NCBI RefSeq assembly: GCF_034670185.1
Contig: NZ_JAXMNY010000002.1
Span: 186,001 to 250,000 of the forward strand
Length of the DNA: 64,000 nt
Reading direction: 5' to 3'
From: Nisaea sp.
Lineage (GTDB): Bacteria > Pseudomonadota > Alphaproteobacteria > Thalassobaculales > Thalassobaculaceae
Part shown: in pieces, positions 59,759 through 64,000 of the stretch
Numbering within the stretch: the stretch's first letter is position 1
How the letters are laid out: every line of letters starts with the position of its first letter
Translations under genes and position numbers: made by a program
The notes under the pieces: model-generated
What the model was told of the DNA's origin: nothing
Databases searched by the model: none
Seen by the model: the letters and a program-made list of their open reading frames with translations, nothing else

Positions 59759-60715
59759 TTAGTGCAGAGCGGGCGACTTCAGCAGCGCGTCCCGCGCTAT
59801 GGACCGAACATTGGCGCTCAACATTTCGCCGTTGCGAACGAGAGACAAAGGCACGGTCACCCCGGCTTCGCCAAGGGACCAGACATGCCGGAAGAACTCC
59901 GCCAACGACTTGATCTTCTCATCATCCACGGCGACGACAATGTCGCCGACCTTGATATCGGCGTCCTCCGCGGGCCCGTTTTCGCTGAGCGCCGCGACCA
60001 CCACCTGATCCTGAATTTCCGTCCCGAAAAGGCCAAGCCAGGGGCGCGGTGGCTTTTCCACCCGACCGAAAGTCGACAGTTGCTCAAGGATCGGCTTCAA
60101 CAGATTGATCGGGACGACCATATTGCCGTCGACCGCCGTATCCTCACCGGTCTGCTGCACCATCAGCGATCCGATCCCAAGCAGGCTGCCATCCGGCCCG
60201 ATCAGCCCGCAACCGCCCCAGCTAGGGTGCGCCGGCGCCGTGAAAATTGCATTATCGATAAGGTATTCCCAGTAACCGGCAAATTCGCGGATGGCGATCA
60301 CCTCGGCTGCAATCGCGCCTTTACTACCGCCAAGACCGGCGAGCACGACAGAGTCACCCTCACTCAGAATATCCGAATCGCCGAGCGGCAGGGCCGGCAG
60401 GTCGAGATGGCCGAGGGCCTGGATGAGGCCGAAACCGGTCTCCTGATCGTAGCCCAGCACATGGCCTGCGACCGCACGGCCAAAATTATCCATGATCCAG
60501 ACCTGCTCGGCTTCCGTGACGAGATAGCCGATGGTCAGAACCAGACCGTCTTCCCGGATAACGACACCATTGCCGCTGCGTTCCGTGCCAAGCAGGTTGG
60601 CGGTATAGGCGTCGTCGGGGATCGCCGTGCGAACGCCAACGATGGAAGCGTAGATACGATCAAGGTCGTACGCATAATCTTCCTGGTTGGGCGTGTTTGC
60701 GCTTTCCTGTTCCAT
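59759..60715 (-). CDS. Trypsin-fold PDZ protein lacking the catalytic triad
   Basis: A 318-aa protein with a degraded S1C (DegP/HtrA-like) domain at ~20-215 and a PDZ domain at ~225-305 (PWLGLFGTEI, NGPAEDADIKVGDIVVAVD). The expected triad is absent: the Thr-x-x-His position reads TIGY (Y64), Asp in TDLAL-type sequence reads TGFGL (G94), and GNSGGPL reads SWGGCGL (W166). It has no signal peptide or membrane anchor, so it would be cytosolic and probably a binding or scaffolding protein. The start at 60715 (MEQESANTP) has AGGA upstream; the longer frame to 60799 lacks family sequence. Confidence 0.82.
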   Translation of the reverse strand: MEQESANTPNQEDYAYDLDRIYASIVGVRTAIPDDAYTANLLGTERSGNGVVIREDGLVLTIGYLVTEAEQVWIMDNFGRAVAGHVLGYDQETGFGLIQALGHLDLPALPLGDSDILSEGDSVVLAGLGGSKGAIAAEVIAIREFAGYWEYLIDNAIFTAPAHPSWGGCGLIGPDGSLLGIGSLMVQQTGEDTAVDGNMVVPINLLKPILEQLSTFGRVEKPPRPWLGLFGTEIQDQVVVAALSENGPAEDADIKVGDIVVAVDDEKIKSLAEFFRHVWSLGEAGVTVPLSLVRNGEMLSANVRSIARDALLKSPALH

Positions 60716-61268
60716 CAATGTCCTGGCACTGCGACCGTTTCGTCCCTGTTTTGGGTCAGTATACAGGGCCGCTTCGCTGTTGGAAGGGCATCGCCCCATC
60801 TCGAGGAGAAGAGCATGATCCCGTCTCAGGGAGACAGGGAGACTCTACGGGCAAAGGTCAGTAGATCTGCACTGCGTCCGGCCTAGCGACCACGCATATA
60901 GCGCCTTTCCGGGCGATACGGATGCAACAGTGTATGTACCGACTTGCGAAGGATTTCCATAAAGCGGACCATTCTGTCCAACTCCGATTGTTGGATCGGT
61001 CCGCCCCGCACGCTCTTGCGGCTGGCCTGCCCGATCCGGGTTTGAACTGTTTCATGGCAATGCAATCGTCGGGCCAGGAAATGACCGCTACATCACGTTG
61101 CCCAGAATGCGATGTAGGGATGAAAATATCGTAAAGAAACCGGGGGCTTTGACTAAAAAACGCACATTGCGGACGGGCTGTGAACAATGTCACTCCCACC
61201 TCCGCGAAATCCGGAACGAACACCGCACGACTCTAATTTGACCAATTGATCATCATACTGGCTAGAGA
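60716..61268. other. Long intergenic region upstream of gmhB-like gene
   Basis: About 550 nt between the PDZ gene and the phosphatase gene. It includes a small plausible minus-strand ORF (60883-61065, listed separately). The remainder has no recognisable coding or RNA feature; it probably contains the promoters of both flanking genes, as CTAATTTGACC near 61230 is AT-rich. Confidence 0.45.
60883..61065 (-). CDS. Possible small basic protein
   Basis: A 60-aa basic frame opening with TTG: a GGPIQQSELDRMVRFMEIL segment followed by RKSVHTLLHPYRPERRYMRGR. The patterned helix and arginine-rich tail look more protein-like than random antisense sequence, but the start codon is TTG, no clear ribosome site is visible and no family is recognised. 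Listed as tentative. Confidence 0.3.
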   Translation of the reverse strand: MHCHETVQTRIGQASRKSVRGGPIQQSELDRMVRFMEILRKSVHTLLHPYRPERRYMRGR

Positions 61269-61784
61269 ATGAGTAAAAGACCGGCAGCCTTCCTCGATCG
61301 TGACGGTGTCCTAAACCGGGATACCGGCTATGCGCACCGCCCGGACGAGATTGAATGGATCGACGGCGCCATTGAAGCCGTCACCTTGCTCAAGGCGCGC
61401 GGATATCTCGTCTTTGTTGTCACCAATCAATCGGGGATTGCCCGCGGCTATTTCAGCGTGGCCGACGTCGAGGCGTTGCATCACTGGATGAATTCTCGGC
61501 TGCAAGAACATGGCGGCGCAATCGACGATTTCCGGATCAGCCCCTTTCATCCGGATTTCGACGATGGCCGGTTCACCGACCTTGCGGACTGGCGCAAACC
61601 GAAGCCGGGAATGCTGCTTGATCTTCTCGCGCACTGGGATGTCGACCTCTCCCGCTCCTTCATGATTGGCGACAAGACAACCGACATGGAAGCCGCCGAA
61701 ACGGCAGGGCTTCCGGGCTATCTCTTTAAAGGCGGCGATCTGCTGGAGTTTGTAAACGGCCTCCTGCCTCAAGCCCCGGATTGA
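61269..61784 (+). CDS. HAD-IIIA phosphatase (GmhB-like)
   Basis: A 171-aa HAD phosphatase, likely heptose-1,7-bisphosphate 7-phosphatase of the LPS precursor pathway or a histidinol-phosphatase-like relative. FLDRDGVLNRD supplies the nucleophile aspartate pair, VTNQSGIARGYFSVADVE is the GmhB squiggle, and MIGDKTTDMEAAETAG the magnesium motif. The cysteine/histidine zinc loop of many GmhB proteins is missing (FHPDFDDG before DWRKPKPGML), placing it in a zinc-free subgroup. ATG at 61269. No other heptose gene is near, so the substrate is not settled. Confidence 0.83.
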   Translation: MSKRPAAFLDRDGVLNRDTGYAHRPDEIEWIDGAIEAVTLLKARGYLVFVVTNQSGIARGYFSVADVEALHHWMNSRLQEHGGAIDDFRISPFHPDFDDGRFTDLADWRKPKPGMLLDLLAHWDVDLSRSFMIGDKTTDMEAAETAGLPGYLFKGGDLLEFVNGLLPQAPD

Positions 61785-61909
61785 GCGCCCGCACAATAAA
61801 ATGGTTTCGGTTTCCGCATTGCGGAACCGGCGCTTGCGCGCCGGGTGGCAGATCAAGAGGATGCGCCGCAATTCACGAAACATAGAACCTACGCGGAAAG
61901 GGCCTCGCG

Positions 61910-64000
61910 ATGACCAGCCGGATCCAGATCGGCACTCTGCAGATCGACCAGACGCTCTACAATTTTATCAATGACGAAGCCCTCCCTGGCACCGGCGTCG
62001 CTCCGGAAGCTTTCTGGGCTGGATTCGAGCGCATCGTCGGCGAATTCGCGCCGAAGAACCGGGCGCTGGTCGCCAAGCGCGGTGAGCTGCAGAATAAGAT
62101 CGACACCTGGCACAAAGCCAATCGCGGCGCCGGTTTCGATCTCGAGGCCTACAAGCTCTTCCTGAAAGATATCGGCTACATCGTGCCGGAAGGCCCCGCC
62201 TTCTCCGTCGGCACCGATCATGTCGATGCGGAAATTGCTACTGTCGCCGGGCCACAGCTCGTCGTTCCGGTGATGAATGCACGCTACGCCCTGAATGCCG
62301 CGAATGCGCGCTGGGGCAGCCTCTATGACGCGCTCTACGGCACTGACGCGATCTCGGACGAGGGCGGTGCTGCCGCCGGCGGCGCCTACAACCCAGCCCG
62401 TGGCGCCAAGGTCATCGCCTGGGCCCGGGATTTCCTGGACAAATCTGCGCCGCTCTCCAGCGGCAGCCATGCGGATGCGACCGGCTACAGCGTTGTCGAA
62501 GGCCAGCTTTCCGTCTCGCTGAAAGACGGCACGACGACCGGCCTGAAGGCCCCGATCCAGTTCGCCGGATACAAAGGTGATGCGAGTGCGCCGAGCGGCA
62601 TCCTGGTGCGCAACAACGAGCTGCATTTCGAGATCGTCATCGATCGCGGCCACATGATCGGCAAGGACGATGCGGCCGGTATCGCCGACGTCATTGTCGA
62701 AGCGGCACTGACGACCATCATGGATTGCGAAGATTCGGTCGCGGCGGTCGACGCAGAGGACAAGGTGCTGGCCTATCGCAACTGGCTCGGCCTGGCGAAA
62801 GGCGATCTCGCCGACAAGTTCGTGAAGGGCGGCAAGGAAGTCACCCGCACGCTGAACCCGGACCGCATCTACACCGCCCCCGATGGCGGCGAAGTCCGGT
62901 TGCACGGGCGCAGCCTGATGCTGGTCCGCAATGTCGGCCTGCTGATGACCAACCCGGCCATCCTCTATGATGGCGACAAGGAAATCCCGGAATGCCTCAT
63001 GGACGGTGTGTTCAACGCCGCCATCGCCCTGCATGACCTGCGCGGCGAAAACAAGGGCGGCAACAGCCGCGCCGGCTCGGTCTATACCGTGAACCCGAAA
63101 ATGCACGGCCCCGAAGAAGTCGCCTTCATCGAAGCGCTCTTCACCGAAACCGAAAAGTTGCTCGATCTCGCGCCGAACACCTTGAAAATGGGCATCATGG
63201 ACGAGGAGCGCCGGACCACGGTGAACCTCAAGGAATGCATCCGGGCAGCCAAGGACCGCGTGGTCTTCATCAATACCGGCTTCCTCGACCGCACCGGCGA
63301 CGAGATGCACACCTCCATGGAAGCGGGCCCGATGATCCGCAAGGGCGACATGAAAGCCTCTTCCTGGATCAAGGCCTACGAGGACTGGAACGTCGATATC
63401 GGGCTGGAATGCGGCCTGCAGGGCCATGCCCAGATCGGCAAGGGCATGTGGGCCATGCCGGATCTGATGGCGGAAATGCTGAAGCAGAAGAAGGGCCATC
63501 CGGAAGCCGGCGCAAACACCGCCTGGGTGCCGTCCCCCACCGCCGCCGTGCTGCATGCCACGCACTATCACGAGCTGAACGTGAAGCAGCGACAGGATGA
63601 GCTGAAGACCCGCGGCCGCGCCAGTCTGGACGATATTCTGTCGATCCCGGTTGCCACGCGCCCGAACTGGGACGCGGAAACCATCCAGCAGGAACTCGAC
63701 AACAACGCCCAGGGTATTCTCGGCTATGTGGTCCGCTGGGTCGATCAGGGGGTCGGTTGCTCCAAGGTGCCGGACATCAACAATGTCGGGCTGATGGAAG
63801 ACCGCGCGACCCTGCGGATTTCCAGCCAGCATATCGCCAACTGGCTGCATCACGGCGTCTGCGATGCGGCCCAGGTCGAGGAGACCATGAAACGCATGGC
63901 CAAAGTTGTCGACGGCCAGAATGCCGGCGATCCGGCCTACACGCCGATGGCCCCTGACTTCGACAAGAGCATCGCCTTCCAGGCCGCCTGCGACCTGGTG
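61910..64000 (+). CDS. glcB: Malate synthase G (3' truncated by window end)
   Basis: 697 codons of an uninterrupted frame to the window edge; the family is about 725 aa, so roughly 25 residues are cut off. The enzyme condenses glyoxylate and acetyl-CoA to malate, completing the glyoxylate bypass. Opening segments SRIQIGTLQIDQTLYNF and FWAGFERIVGEFAPKNRALV, the long alpha/beta insertion characteristic of isoform G, and the later WVDQGVGCSKVPDI segment (active-site loop) are all present. GGAAAGG precedes the ATG at 61910. The minus strand is open across most of it, as a codon-bias shadow. Confidence 0.97.
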   Translation, partial: MTSRIQIGTLQIDQTLYNFINDEALPGTGVAPEAFWAGFERIVGEFAPKNRALVAKRGELQNKIDTWHKANRGAGFDLEAYKLFLKDIGYIVPEGPAFSVGTDHVDAEIATVAGPQLVVPVMNARYALNAANARWGSLYDALYGTDAISDEGGAAAGGAYNPARGAKVIAWARDFLDKSAPLSSGSHADATGYSVVEGQLSVSLKDGTTTGLKAPIQFAGYKGDASAPSGILVRNNELHFEIVIDRGHMIGKDDAAGIADVIVEAALTTIMDCEDSVAAVDAEDKVLAYRNWLGLAKGDLADKFVKGGKEVTRTLNPDRIYTAPDGGEVRLHGRSLMLVRNVGLLMTNPAILYDGDKEIPECLMDGVFNAAIALHDLRGENKGGNSRAGSVYTVNPKMHGPEEVAFIEALFTETEKLLDLAPNTLKMGIMDEERRTTVNLKECIRAAKDRVVFINTGFLDRTGDEMHTSMEAGPMIRKGDMKASSWIKAYEDWNVDIGLECGLQGHAQIGKGMWAMPDLMAEMLKQKKGHPEAGANTAWVPSPTAAVLHATHYHELNVKQRQDELKTRGRASLDDILSIPVATRPNWDAETIQQELDNNAQGILGYVVRWVDQGVGCSKVPDINNVGLMEDRATLRISSQHIANWLHHGVCDAAQVEETMKRMAKVVDGQNAGDPAYTPMAPDFDKSIAFQAACDLV

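Noticed and set aside
61889..63853. A 654-codon open frame on the minus strand
   Set aside because: It is exactly antisense to malate synthase G, whose plus frame is unbroken and carries the family motifs. The open frame follows from high-GC codon use.
1..64000. Prophage, insertion sequence, toxin-antitoxin or anti-phage defence genes
   Set aside because: I found no transposase, integrase, capsid, restriction, toxin or other defence family; all sizeable frames are explained by housekeeping or metabolic genes or by unknowns listed above.

Overview
The window is a dense, high-GC stretch of chromosome with short intergenic gaps and many 1-4 nt stop/start overlaps. Gene content points to an alphaproteobacterium, probably a marine or free-living member of Rhodospirillales (inference): an intracellular Cys-type PHA depolymerase, an iron-sulfur (PhrB-type) photolyase, bioMNY, a HutF-type histidine pathway, an ECF41 sigma factor and several alphaproteobacterial small families. 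I see no phage, insertion sequence, CRISPR array, tRNA or rRNA.

Layout. 0-11.7 kb is a mosaic of single genes: a zinc alcohol dehydrogenase with a 24-bp tandem repeat in its leader, a GNAT, an FkbM methyltransferase, a cobalamin-riboswitch-like element followed directly by a terminator and no gene, an atypical SDR, an exonuclease, a formamidase-family hydrolase, and a two-gene aminophosphonate module (FAD oxidoreductase plus phosphonoacetaldehyde hydrolase). 11.8-16.0 kb holds two large paralogous pentapeptide-repeat proteins flanking a class III cyclase-like gene, followed by a PilZ gene. 16.1-22.9 kb is an iron locus: Fur-like box, imelysin, di-heme oxidoreductase, second imelysin and DUF1513, then cytochrome c and a ChaN-family gene. 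23.5-24.9 kb is an ECF41 sigma factor coupled to a carboxymuconolactone decarboxylase-like gene behind a textbook ECF41 promoter. 25.0-28.7 kb is a compact run of two DUF1538 membrane proteins, a PII-like protein, a CBS protein and an MFS exporter with a histidine-rich tail.

28.7-35.3 kb carries glyoxalase I, a KDPG/KDPGal aldolase, znuA and znuB without znuC (Zur-like box between them), RidA, a REC-GGDEF cyclase, a thioesterase, an esterase and MarR. 35.4-38.4 kb pairs a PhnD-like binding lipoprotein with a membrane histidine kinase. 38.4-45.0 kb is the histidine utilisation locus: hutC-hutF on the minus strand and hutI-hutH-hutU on the plus strand, around a HutC-like palindrome; full-length hutC appears to start at CTG. 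45-54 kb holds msrQ, a HCCA-isomerase-like gene, the FeS photolyase, a DUF2946/SBP/FecCD/ATPase metal or cofactor importer and bioMNY. 54-64 kb holds an apparent PLP pseudoenzyme, a 380-aa orphan, a ThDP enzyme, PHA depolymerase, an apparent trypsin-fold pseudoprotease with PDZ, a GmhB-like phosphatase and malate synthase G running off the right edge.

The least explained units are the DUF1538/PII/CBS/MFS operon, the pentapeptide-cyclase-PilZ cluster, the geneless riboswitch, and three enzyme-fold proteins that have lost their catalytic residues (SDR, PLP fold, trypsin fold). All functions are assigned by reading motifs; no database search was possible.
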